A DNA stretch of 64,000 nucleotides from JASLMY01 sp965226475. GTDB lineage: Bacteria > Pseudomonadota > Alphaproteobacteria > GCA-2731375. Below the pieces are notes generated by a model. That model saw only the letters and a program-made list of their open reading frames with translations, searched no databases and was not told the DNA's origin. Positions within the stretch are counted from its first letter, which is position 1. Each line of letters begins with the position of its first letter. Position numbers and translations under genes: made by a program. The stretch lies in assembly GCA_965226475.1 (NCBI GenBank), contig CBDDDJ010000004.1, forward strand, positions 992,001 to 1,056,000, given 5' to 3'. This document shows, in pieces, positions 8,587 to 16,502 of the stretch.

Positions 8587-9418
8587 GGCGGCGCGACGAT
8601 TTGATGGTGATGGTCCCAGAATTCCCGTCGGTCCGGCGCCAGCGGGGTGGCGATTGGGCGCCTCGGCGGGGCGGGGGCCATCGGCGCGGGCGCCCGGGAC
8701 GGGGCCGGGGCCAACGAATGCCGCCTTTTCACCGCGCCAGCGCGAAAATCGACGCGCGCCGGGCCCGCCGCCGGGCCGGAACGTGGCGCGAAAACCCGTC
8801 GCCGAACGCGTCGACCGCGTGGGATCCATGTCTCTGATATGGCGTCCCGCCCGAGAGGACGCAAGGCGGCGGCGGTGGGGACCTAACATATTGATTCAAA
8901 TAATCATTCCGGTGCCCGCGAGAGGCCCGCCAGGATGCCAGGGCGGTCCTTCGCGTCCCGCCGCCCACCGCCGGCCGGGCCCTCGGGACGGGTGTGCGTG
9001 GGCCTGGATTGTGGCAAATATACCTCCAGGCACACGTCGTCCAGGGGTGGAAAAAAGGTATACATCGAGGCGGCAAAAGTGGGCGTGAAGGAAGTCGAAT
9101 CGGCCCAAAAGCCTACTTTTGCCCCTGGCGGCGGGCGCGAGCGGCCGAAGGGCCGATAATCGTCCCGGCGTCATCCTGGCGTCGTTTTCGCGCCCCGCCG
9201 GCGCGGCCGGGAGCGTGCCATCGGGTCCTCGCCGTCGCGCCCCCGGGTCGGGCTCGCCCGGGCCGAGGCGGCCGTAAAGGATCCCCGGTCGGCTCCGCCG
9301 GCGCGCCCATGGGGCGTCCTCGACGGCCGCCCTGGCCCGGGCGGTTTCGCCGACATGGGCTCGACGGCGGGGTCTGAGTGATGGCGTCGTTCGGGATCGG
9401 GGGCGATGTCCCGCCCAA
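8587..9418. other. 832-bp GC-rich intergenic stretch with no supported gene
   Basis: Open frames exist on both strands but their translations are Arg/Pro/Ala-rich and look like shadows of high GC. I see no family motif. Visible details are an AT-rich island at about 8888-8908 (ATTGATTCAAATAATC) that could hold a promoter, and short inverted pairs around 9022-9065 (TATACC/GGTATA) and 9072-9121 (GGCAAAAGT and its complement). The stretch ends at the left end of the IS256-family element. Confidence 0.5.
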
Positions 9419-10835
9419 TGTTGAAAAGTGCGAGATAGGCATCGTCTGATCGAGAGGCTACGCGGCCACCTCGATGTCTTCAATGACGGACTTTGCTCCG
9501 GCCTTTCTCACCGCCTCCCGCAGGGCGGCGTCGAGGATGGGGAGCTGGCGGTAGGCCTTGAGGCGGCGGAAGGTCTTTTGCGCCTCCAAGAGGCCGGCGG
9601 CGGTCCAACGCAGCGCCATCTCGGCGTTGCGCCAGCGCTTGACGTTCCGCTGCACCGTCCGGACGGTGCCGATCGCGTTCTCGATGGCGTTGGTGCAAGC
9701 CAGCGAGTGTCGAAGTTGCGGCGGGAGGCCGAGCCGGATCACGGTCAGGATCTCGTCCAGGCCCTCCAGGATCGAGCCCGAGACGCCGGGTGCGTCATGC
9801 TCCAGACGGCGGGCGAGGTTGCGCAAGAGCCGTTCGGCCTTGGCCGCGTCGTCCTGCTGCCAGGCCTGCCGCAAGACCTTCCTGACGCCGGCATGGAGGC
9901 TCTCGTCCAGCCGGTCCGTGATGTTGCGCCCCTTGTGCACCTGGCAGCGCTGGAGGGCCGCCGCCCGCCCGAAGGTCCGCCGGATCGCCTTCGAGAGCGC
10001 CTTGGCGCCGTCGACGATGTAGAGCCGAGGCCGTTCGGGATCGAGACCGCGCTCGATCAGGTTGTCGAGCATGGCTTGCACCGTGGCCGCGTTCTCCGTC
10101 GCGCCCTCGGCCAGGCCCAGCACGTGCTTCGCGCCGCCGGTGTCGATGCCGATCGCCGCCACCATCAGGTGATCGCCGACATGGAGCCCGTCGATCTGGA
10201 GCACCACGAGATCGAGATCGTCGAGCGGGCTCGCCAGCCAGGCCTTCAGCTTGCTTCGCGTCAACGCCACGAAACGGCGCGAGACCGCCGACTTCGAGGT
10301 TGCGTCACCCGATGCCGCCGGCAGATCGCCGCCCGCATCGTCCGGCAGGCGCACCGCGCGGGCATACTTGCGGGTCGAGACGTTGATCACCATCAGATTC
10401 ATCGCCCAGGCTTGCAAGAGTTCGGGTTCCGACAGCAGCTCCCAACTCGGCAGGCTCATCTCCCGACCCGCGAAGTCCCCCACCCGAGGGCGCTCGACCT
10501 TCACTTTGCCGCCGTGGTAGGCGATCTCGCTCCGGGTCGTGCCCCATCGATGGCCCTTGCGCTCGCCCGAGCGGGCGTGGCGCGAACCGCACAAGGCTTC
10601 CGCGTCCGCCGACATCATCTCGTTCAAAGACTCGAGGCCCGCCAAAAGGCAGAAGCGATCGACGCTCATGCGCAGATCGTCGAAGGCCTCCGGCATCGAT
10701 GGCAAGAGCCGACAGGATGGTTCCGAGGAACGGTCGTTGCGTGTAGTCTTGGTCATGGCGTCGTTCTCCTTGATGGAATCAGCACCCAGAGCCTAGCGGC
10801 TCCAGGCGGACGACGCCTACTTCAGCTTTTCAACA
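9419..10835 (-). mobile_element. IS256-family insertion sequence (about 1.42 kb)
   Basis: The ends match as imperfect inverted repeats of about 27 bp: TGTTGAAAAGTGCGAGATAG at the left and the complement of a right end ending CTTTTCAACA. Both also share the inner TAGGCxTCGTC. The single gene encodes an IS256-family transposase. No 8-9 bp target duplication is seen (left flank CCCGCCCAA, right flank GAGCCCGGG), so one flank has probably been rearranged since insertion. Confidence 0.85.
9458..10756 (-). CDS. IS256-family (mutator-type) transposase
   Basis: The 432-residue DDE transposase appears intact. The first catalytic Asp is in LVVLQIDGLHVGDHLMVAA, the second in RLYIVDGAKALSKAIRRTFG, and the Glu in SLACTNAIENAIGTVRTVQR. 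The QRCQVHKGRNITDRL segment, with its Cys-x2-His, is a family hallmark. The N-terminal part contains the GERKGHRWGTTRSEI segment. The ATG at 10754-10756 fits the family start. It is the only gene of its element. Confidence 0.9.
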   Translation of the reverse strand: MTKTTRNDRSSEPSCRLLPSMPEAFDDLRMSVDRFCLLAGLESLNEMMSADAEALCGSRHARSGERKGHRWGTTRSEIAYHGGKVKVERPRVGDFAGREMSLPSWELLSEPELLQAWAMNLMVINVSTRKYARAVRLPDDAGGDLPAASGDATSKSAVSRRFVALTRSKLKAWLASPLDDLDLVVLQIDGLHVGDHLMVAAIGIDTGGAKHVLGLAEGATENAATVQAMLDNLIERGLDPERPRLYIVDGAKALSKAIRRTFGRAAALQRCQVHKGRNITDRLDESLHAGVRKVLRQAWQQDDAAKAERLLRNLARRLEHDAPGVSGSILEGLDEILTVIRLGLPPQLRHSLACTNAIENAIGTVRTVQRNVKRWRNAEMALRWTAAGLLEAQKTFRRLKAYRQLPILDAALREAVRKAGAKSVIEDIEVAA

Positions 10836-11088
10836 GAGCCCGGGACATCCCCGGATCGGGCCGAGAAGTGGATACTTCAAGACCGGGCCCGCCGACGGCA
10901 CAACGCCATGCAACATGCAAGACGCGACCCCAATCCTCGGGCCTGGAGTACATCATGTATCTGACATGGTTCTCTTCGGCCTCTTTTGACGCTCGTTTTC
11001 TCTGCGCTGTCTTCAGTTGGTACAGATGCTTCAAGGTAATCTCTGGCGTCCTGGGCCTCGTTTCTTTTAAGAATTCTCGCGCTCTCAT
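10836..11088 (-). pseudogene. small unrecognised gene truncated by the IS256-family element
   Basis: From ATG at 11086-11088, with AGGAG about ten bases upstream, the frame reads MRAREFLKETRPRTPEITLKH followed by a basic helix (QLKTAQRKRASKEAEENHVR). It then runs without stop into the end of the IS256-family element. The first 50 residues have gene-like composition and a lower GC content than the chromosome. The part after about residue 55 looks unlike coding sequence, so the natural C-terminus was probably lost. I do not recognise the family. It may be a phage- or plasmid-type small protein. Confidence 0.45.
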
Positions 11089-11249
11089 CGGCGGTGCTCC
11101 TACTTGGTCATGTACATTAGTATTTATGCAGACATCCAGCCTGAGCCCTTTGGATCGCATGGATCGATTTGTGGATGCGACAGGTCTGGTCGAGGATCTC
11201 GAATTCGGTTAGGTACTTGCTCCAACCTGACTGAAGAATGGAGTTCAAG

Positions 11250-11540
11250 ATGGCGCGCAAACCCAGCCTCGATGAATCGACCCTCACCAAGATGGAAGTC
11301 CGCAAGCTGAATGCCCTCCGCAAGTCGATCGGTGACGATCTCGGTTCCAGGGGTTTCGCAGAGTGGCGGAAGTCTCGACCTGTGGCCTCCGCCAAAGCGG
11401 CACCCGTCGACAAGACGGCCGAGGCAATCGGCGAGGCAGTGATGGCGCTGATCGAAAGCGGGACCATCAAGGAGTTGCCGCGTGGTGGATATGTGGTCCG
11501 TCGTGCTAGGGGGAGGGTGCTTGTTTCACTTGGGTCCTGA
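11250..11540 (+). CDS. unrecognised small protein of the MARKPS type
   Basis: The 96-residue basic protein begins MARKPSLDESTLTKMEVRKL, has a central Ala/Lys linker and ends with EAVMALIESGTIKELPRGGY followed by an Arg-rich strand. GGAG six bases before the ATG supports the start at 11250; another in-frame ATG lies at 11238. A second, truncated copy of its first 25 codons is present at 14083. No function can be assigned. The C-terminal pattern (helix, then PRGGYVVRRARGR) could be a small nucleic-acid-binding or antitoxin-like domain, but this is a guess. It directly precedes the HEPN-like gene on the same strand, 31 bases apart. Confidence 0.6.
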   Translation: MARKPSLDESTLTKMEVRKLNALRKSIGDDLGSRGFAEWRKSRPVASAKAAPVDKTAEAIGEAVMALIESGTIKELPRGGYVVRRARGRVLVSLGS

Positions 11541-11571
11541 GTGGTCCAACCGCAATTGGCTCTAATGTGTA

Positions 11572-12426
11572 GTGGCAGATTTGGATAGGATCTATTTGAA
11601 GATGACGAAAAAGGCTATACAGAGATTGAAAGCACGGTATCTACCAGCCGACTATGTTGCCGAATTGCAGAAGTATTGGGCGTATCTGAATGGATTCTAT
11701 AACGACGCTGTCATTCCATCTTCATTAAAGGTTTCGCTAGAACAAAAGAAATTGGAGCCATTCAAGCAATATCCTAAGGTGAAGACTTGGGCCGGAAAGT
11801 ACCAAACAGAACTGCTTGCGTTTAATCCCGTAGAGAAAACAGCTATAGATGCGTATGTTCAGAACGGCATACCGGAAACTCTTCAATGTCATATGTTGGG
11901 GAATCACCGCAACCCACTTACCGACTTCGTGCTTGCGTTCGATGCATGTCGCAATGTAAATTCGTCCATAAATGACGGCTACCAGAAATATGTCAACAGC
12001 TCTGCGCTTCCCAGTCCGGCCCTTGTACATTTGGGCTACCAGCAATACAGGCATCTATATAGCGCTTCTATCGAGGCATACGATTTAGCGAACGACTTTC
12101 CGTTAACAGACAAGGTATGGCTGGCTAGGGGATTGAAGTATTTGGGCACAGTCGTTTGTTCGGCTGGAGCGGTGCCAAGCACACGAGCTCCTGCACCTAT
12201 ACTAGATGCATGGTCTGAGATCGAAGGGAAACCTGCTCTTAATGAACTGACGTCCGCGTCAAATATGAGAAGGAAAGCCGATCTGCATGAAGACTTGATC
12301 CAGCATATATATGTTGTCAGAAACGCCGCTATGCACGGCGATATGGACTGGCAGGAAAAGATCGATAATGAGATCGCGAGAACCGCGTTAGTGCTGATAA
12401 GGGATCTGATTGAGGACATTATATGA
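11572..12426 (+). CDS. HEPN-like protein (candidate defence RNase)
   Basis: The 284-residue protein is AT-rich and lacks obvious similarity in its first 200 residues. Near the C-terminus it has IYVVRNAAMHGD, which matches the HEPN signature R-x4-H (Arg250, His255) found in many abortive-infection and toxin RNases and in Apea-type HEPN proteins of unknown role. The HEPN assignment rests on this motif and its helical surroundings only. The GTG at 11572 gives the longest frame; ATG at 11602 with AGGA upstream is a reasonable alternative. It follows the MARKPS gene and faces an integrase tail 39 bases downstream on the other strand. Base composition indicates acquisition from another genome. Confidence 0.55.
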   Translation: MADLDRIYLKMTKKAIQRLKARYLPADYVAELQKYWAYLNGFYNDAVIPSSLKVSLEQKKLEPFKQYPKVKTWAGKYQTELLAFNPVEKTAIDAYVQNGIPETLQCHMLGNHRNPLTDFVLAFDACRNVNSSINDGYQKYVNSSALPSPALVHLGYQQYRHLYSASIEAYDLANDFPLTDKVWLARGLKYLGTVVCSAGAVPSTRAPAPILDAWSEIEGKPALNELTSASNMRRKADLHEDLIQHIYVVRNAAMHGDMDWQEKIDNEIARTALVLIRDLIEDII

Positions 12427-12465
12427 AATCTAGGACGATAATTTAATAGTATCTATATTTATACC

Positions 12466-12570
12466 TTACTCAATAGTCAGCTCGTCGCCGACCGTCTCAG
12501 CCCCCAGGCGGCCATAGTGTTGCTCGATCATCTGGACGCTGCTTCCCTGGTCAACTTCAAGTGAATACCA
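12466..12570 (-). pseudogene. tyrosine recombinase C-terminal tail, copy 1
   Basis: On the minus strand the frame reads YSLEVDQGSSVQMIEQHYGR followed by LGAETVGDELTIE and stop. This is the extreme C-terminus of a phage-type integrase, including the catalytic Tyr in the IEQHYG box. Nothing upstream of the YSL residues belongs to an integrase; a stop codon and then the broken endonuclease III-like gene precede it. A very similar tail occurs at 13386-13497. Confidence 0.7.
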
Positions 12571-12588
12571 CAGCTACTTACGTTGGCC

Positions 12589-13393
12589 TTAATTACAAGC
12601 AACTCGCAGCAAGCATCCGTTGCACTTTGGCCTTTTCTCTGTACATATCTCTCCATAATATTCGGCGAGGAACATCCATAAATGATTGTCAACATAAGTG
12701 GCGCTCTCACCAATCTCTTTGGCAATTCGATCTATAACCGCTATTACCTCCTTTTCGCCCGAAGCGAGGGCGAGACGGTCTGGGTCAAGTAACCTCATCA
12801 GGTGCGTGTCTGGTTTGCCTACCGCCACACCTACGTTCTTTAGACACCCCTGCGGTAGCAACGCCAACTACTTTCAATCCAAAACGACCAGTTCCACTCA
12901 GCCGATCGATACTGCTCTGGGGCATGTCTGAAACAACGAAAGCATCCATCGAGCCAAATTCATCCGTTATGGCTCTCATCTTTGCTATATTGTAGGGAAG
13001 CGCTGCAAGTTTACTCACAATTCTGAGATTGCCGCATCTATTCTGTTTCACTCTGACAATTAGATCAGCTCTTGTATCTTCACTGACGCATATATATTCT
13101 AGTTTGATAGGGTCGAAATTGTAAAATACTCCTTCTATAAGTCGTAACTTGTTACTTACAAATTTCCAGGTCTGCTGAATACTAAACTGAGATAGCAATA
13201 GCCCGCGAACGTGTTCCCGCAAACCAAAAGGTTCACCCCTGCGCCGACGCTCGTAAGCTGGGGCCTGTTCAAGTTCTTCTATAATTACATCAGGGTCCAT
13301 TCCACGTTGGCGCAGCATTTCCCGAATGCTTTCGATAATCTTGCCGCCATTCAAGTCTGAAGTAGGTCCCATGGAACCGCTCCATCTACTCAT
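12589..13393 (-). pseudogene. endonuclease III-like (HhH-GPD) protein, frameshifted
   Basis: Two overlapping frames together give about 267 residues. The first (from ATG 13391-13393) carries a helical N-terminus and a VVGVATAGVS segment at the helix-hairpin-helix position. The second continues KNVGVAVGKPDTHLMRLL, with the Asp expected of the glycosylase/lyase active site, and ends with CTEKRPKCNGCLLRVAC. That ending has exactly the C-x6-C-x2-C-x5-C spacing of the endonuclease III iron-sulfur cluster. The switch is near 12840-12855 and needs two missing bases or one extra. The start codon overlaps the stop of the upstream integrase tail. It is probably a base-excision or restriction-type DNA glycosylase carried by a mobile element, now broken. 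Confidence 0.65.
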
Positions 13394-13497
13394 CGATCAG
13401 CTCATCACCGACCATCTCCCGCTTCATGTGGCCGTAGCGGCTTTCGATCACTGAAACGCTGGTGCCCATGTTTTCTGCCAACGAATATTGTTTCAAA
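13386..13497 (-). pseudogene. tyrosine recombinase C-terminal tail, copy 2
   Basis: The minus-strand frame reads YSLAENMGTSVSVIESRYGH followed by MKREMVGDELIDE and stop TAG at 13386-13388. It is the C-terminal end of a tyrosine recombinase with the catalytic Tyr in IESRYGH. The segment starts directly at the stop codon of a DUF4268 fragment. Its own stop overlaps the start of the endonuclease III-like gene in the string GATGAGTAG. It aligns residue for residue with copy 1 over about 33 positions. Confidence 0.75.
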
Positions 13498-13805
13498 TCA
13501 CTTCGACGCTATCTCTTTAACCAATGGTCGGAATACGCCCTCGAAATCCTTCCTCTTATCTATTATCCAATCGTGCTGGTTGGGCCAGTATTCTTTAGCA
13601 GCGATATTGCATGATTTTGATATATATACCCTATGCGATTGCCAGCCTTCATTATAATCCCACTCTAATGGATATCCTAAATTTTTCTCAATCAATTCCT
13701 TATGATTCGTTAACTCGTCAAACCAATACTTGGTCCGACCACCAGTGAGATAGATTTCTATTCGAACTGTTTGTTTCTGGAATTTGCGACGGTGTATAGA
13801 TACAC
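13498..13805 (-). pseudogene. DUF4268-type C-terminal fragment
   Basis: About 100 codons are open, ending KDFEGVFRPLVKEIASK and stop. The stretch VRIEIYLTGGRTKYWFDEL, then the W-rich centre and the HDWIIDKRKDFEGVF helix, resemble the C-terminal domain of DUF4268 proteins. The family's N-terminal nuclease-like half is missing. The 5' end stops at a switch from AT-rich to GC-rich sequence at about 13806, next to the inverted-repeat element. It differs strongly in sequence from the second DUF4268 gene at 14157-16109. Confidence 0.55.
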
Positions 13806-13808
13806 GTT

Positions 13809-14013
13809 GGAATTACGGTGACAGTGCACCAAATTGGCCGTCCGCGCTGGGCCGAGACCGTTGGCCGCCCGCGCGGCCGCGCCGCGTTCCCCGAGGCGGT
13901 CGACGTACTCGTCAGCCGCTGGGTCACGATATGGAGGCACGGACGCGACCGAAGACAAAGATCGGCGATCCGACTTACGTGGACTGTCACCGTAATTCTC
14001 TACCGTAATTCTC
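13809..14013. repeat. inverted-repeat element resembling a REP/MITE unit
   Basis: GGAATTACGGTGACAGT at 13809-13825 is matched by its complement ACTGTCACCGTAATT at 13983-13997, and CCGTAATTCTC is repeated directly just after. The arms enclose about 155 bases of GC-rich sequence without a convincing gene. The AATTACGGTGACAGT motif is, from memory, characteristic of repeats spread by Y1/REP-associated transposases in many bacteria. A perfect 14-bp palindrome (GTGTATAGATACAC) lies just left, at 13793-13806. Confidence 0.6.
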
Positions 14014-14082
14014 GAAGTTGTGGATGGTTTCTGGAGTGTGACCGAGCATGGCGCCTCCATCAGTGACGGAACGAAGATGCTC

Positions 14083-14160
14083 ATGGCCCGCAAACCCAGT
14101 ATCGACGAACCCAGCCTCACCATGATGAAGGACCGCAAGCTCAACGCCCTGAGTGCTTAG
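14083..14160 (+). pseudogene. truncated second copy of the MARKPS gene
   Basis: MARKPSIDEPSLTMMKDRKL followed by NALSA and stop. The first 23 residues match the gene at 11250 closely, after which the sequence breaks at the junction with the end of the DUF4268 gene. Its stop (TAG 14158-14160) overlaps the stop of that gene on the opposite strand. Confidence 0.6.
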
Positions 14161-14361
14161 TCGGGCGCCTCCTCGCCATCTTCTTCGCCGTCCTCATCAG
14201 TAGGCCAATCGTCTGCGTTTAAATCTTTGATACGCTGAGACAGCGGCCCGTGGAACTCTTCAAGACGTTCCATGAACCATGTGTGCAGATCCGGCCATGA
14301 CTGTCTGTCATCGCATTTCGCATTTTCAAGATACAATGACACTCGAGCATCTTGAGCGTTA

Positions 14362-15291
14362 GTGTCTGGCCCGAAAAGAGTTGAGTGATTTCAGTCAGTT
14401 GTGATTCACTGTTTGTATTTAGCAACCAGGGAGACACAACATGTGGACCAAAATCACTCGCCCGAAGTATGAACGCGACCTGCTGCGCTACGCAAGCGAC
14501 CTGACGGATGGAGAATGGAAGGTGCTGGAGCCGTTGCTGCCTCGCGCCAAAGCGCTGGGACGGCCTCGGACGACGGCATTGCGCGAGGTGGTGAACGCGA
14601 TCCTCTACCTACTGCGTAGCGGCTGTCCATGGCGCATGCTGCCCCGGGACTTCCCGCCACGCTCGACGGTGCAGCGCTACTTTTATCTCTGGCGGGACGA
14701 CGGCACCTGGTCCGAGGTCAACCGGCAACTGCTGGTCGCGGCGCGCGAGGCCGAGGGCCGCGCGGCCGGCCCGTCGGCCGGTATCATCGACAGTCAGAGC
14801 GTAAAAACCACGGAAAGCGGCGGTATCCGGGGCTTCGACGCCGGAAAGAAAGTCAAGGGCCGCAAGCGTCACATCCTCACCGACACCGGCGGCCTGCTGG
14901 TCGCGGTCGTGGTCCACGGCGCCGAGATCCAGGACCGCGACGGCGCGCCGGCGGTGTTCGCCGCCATCCCCCGCCACTTTCCCCGCCTGCGCCACGTCTT
15001 CGCCGACGGCGCCTATGCCGGGCCCAAGCTCGAGGGCGCACTGAAGCGGATCGGCCGCTGGTCGCTGGAGATCGTCAACCGTCCCGCGGGCGTGAAGGGC
15101 TTCCAACTCCTGCCCCGCCGATGGGTCGTCGAGCGCACGCTCGCCTGGCTCAATCGAAACCGGCGGCTGGCCAAGGACTTCGAGACGGCCATCGAGACCG
15201 CCGAGGCCTGGATCTTCCTCGCCAGCATCCAACTCCTCACGCGCCGTCTCGCAAGAGCCTGAAAACACTCGATTCATTTCGAGTCGGACTC
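14362..15291 (+). mobile_element. IS5-family insertion sequence, copy B (930 bp)
   Basis: The left end GTGTCTGGCCCGAAAAGAG and the complement of the right end (GAGTCCGACTCGAAATGAA) are imperfect inverted repeats. TTA flanks both sides (14359-14361 and 15292-15294). The element carries one intact transposase gene. It appears identical to copy C at 60171-61100, which lies in the opposite orientation. Confidence 0.95.
14441..15262 (+). CDS. IS5-family transposase (intact)
   Basis: The 273-residue DDE transposase is in a single frame. LTDGEWKVLEPLLPRA is the N-terminal DNA-binding part, GIIDSQSVKT holds the first Asp, HVFADGAYAGPKLEG the second, and RRWVVERTLAWLNRNRRLAKD the Glu in the Y-(2)R-(3)E-(6)K-like signature. 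The ATG at 14441 is the first start after the left terminal repeat. No frameshift is needed, unlike the transposase of copy A. Confidence 0.95.
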   Translation: MWTKITRPKYERDLLRYASDLTDGEWKVLEPLLPRAKALGRPRTTALREVVNAILYLLRSGCPWRMLPRDFPPRSTVQRYFYLWRDDGTWSEVNRQLLVAAREAEGRAAGPSAGIIDSQSVKTTESGGIRGFDAGKKVKGRKRHILTDTGGLLVAVVVHGAEIQDRDGAPAVFAAIPRHFPRLRHVFADGAYAGPKLEGALKRIGRWSLEIVNRPAGVKGFQLLPRRWVVERTLAWLNRNRRLAKDFETAIETAEAWIFLASIQLLTRRLARA

Positions 15292-16109
15292 TTAGGGAAT
15301 TCTTCCCATGTTAAATCATAGGCTAACCTGCTTTCGATATCTGATTTTTGCTCCTGTAAAAGATACAAGTGCTTCTTGGCATCTTCTTCGCTAATATAAT
15401 GTTCGGTGCTAAGTTGGGAGTTACTCCTTATCATGGCCGCAGAAAGTCGAAACCCCGTCTTTCCTATCGGGAATGTCATATGGCCGCGAGGTCGAGCACG
15501 TACATTTGCAGTAAGTACACCATTTCTAAGTCGAATCTTCTCTTTTAGAGTAGCCCAGTACTCCAGTTGGAGCTGTCGGAGGGGAGAAAGATTGCTTTCG
15601 TCAATTTTTCGAATTCCCGATAAAACCGACTTCGACCATGTGTTAGGGCTTGCTACAATGCTAAATTTCGGCGCTGGCGATGATGTCCCTATCTTCCAAA
15701 GTTCTATTTCAACCGCAAAGAACTTGAATCTATCATCTGTAATGGAATTTAACCATGTCATCGTGACCCTATTCTCATCTTCAAATTGTGACGCGATCCA
15801 CACAATGGTGACCGCCTCAAGCCCAGTCGCATAGGTTAAAATCTAGCCAAGATGGGTATGGTTTGTGCGCTCTAGTTGGTTTTCAATAAGCACTCAAGAT
15901 TCATCACCGGTGTCTTTGCAGAGGATATCAGCACGAAACGGACCAATGTTTTTCTCTTGGGCCTCCAACTCCAAATCTATGCCAACGGTGTCGCCTAGTA
16001 ATTTAAGGTTTTCGTCCCCAGCCAACCAAGGCGTAAAGTCCTTGTCCTCGGTTGTCCAAACGTCACGTAGATCGACGGGTACAAGTCTGCCAAGGGAGAT
16101 GTCGGACAT

Positions 16110-16502
16110 ATCGTGACCTATGGTGGGTGATTGGCTCAATCGTCCTCGAATATAGCCCCAGTTGGGTATCCTCGGCAATCCGGCCTTTCGATTCACCAGG
16201 GGAAGCCATCGCCGGGGCAGTGATGAAACGGAAAACGGGGTCGGGCACTATTGCAGAGCCCCTTGGAGCGGGGGCGCATCGGTTCCCGCTATTGATCTCA
16301 TGATGGCCATGACGACCTCGTAAACCCAGGCGACGCTCCGCCATGAGATCAGCGGCGAGCTGTGATCAAATTGCTCAAATCCCAAGTCATTCGAGACTTG
16401 GCGGAGACTGAAGTTCATTCTTCAGCCTCGCTTGCCGTGGTGCACCTGCGACCTGAATCCGCCGCATTTTCCGAGGGAAAAGCTGCCTGACCCCTTCGTT
16501 CC
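16110..16502. other. intergenic, no gene recognised
   Basis: The stretch upstream of the DUF4268 start holds no open frame with recognisable features. A small hairpin CTGAAGTTCATTCTTCAG sits at about 16408-16425. A phrase AAAAGCTGCCTGACCCCTTC lies at about 16480, and a near-copy of it occurs at about 16947. Confidence 0.4.

Larger units (their letters stand above)
14157..16109 (-). pseudogene. DUF4268 / PD-(D/E)xK-like nuclease gene with two stops and an IS insertion
   Basis: The gene starts at MSDISLGRL (ATG 16107-16109). The N-terminal half contains FRADILCKD and, just after, LIENQLE, which match the Asp and E-x-Q elements of a PD-(D/E)xK fold seen in this family. The middle part (FFAVEIELWKIG, APKFSIVASPN) and the C-terminal LYLENAKCDDRQSWPDL follow. 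Three lesions are visible: TGA at 15894-15896 where the context suggests Trp, TAG at 15843-15845 where it suggests Gln, and an IS5-family element at 14362-15291. Removing the element and one TTA restores the frame exactly, giving 339 codons. The family is common in defence islands; its activity is not established. Confidence 0.75.

Noticed and set aside
8590..9410. Several long open frames on both strands
   Set aside because: Arg/Pro/Ala-rich translations, no motifs or ribosome-binding sites, mutually overlapping; typical of open frames in high-GC non-coding DNA.
9419..9427. Possible target duplication of the IS256-family element
   Set aside because: The 8-10 bases outside each end do not match in any alignment tried, so no duplication is claimed.
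13818..14066. 82-codon plus-strand frame inside the inverted-repeat element
   Set aside because: It reads through both repeat arms and lacks any family feature; treated as non-coding.
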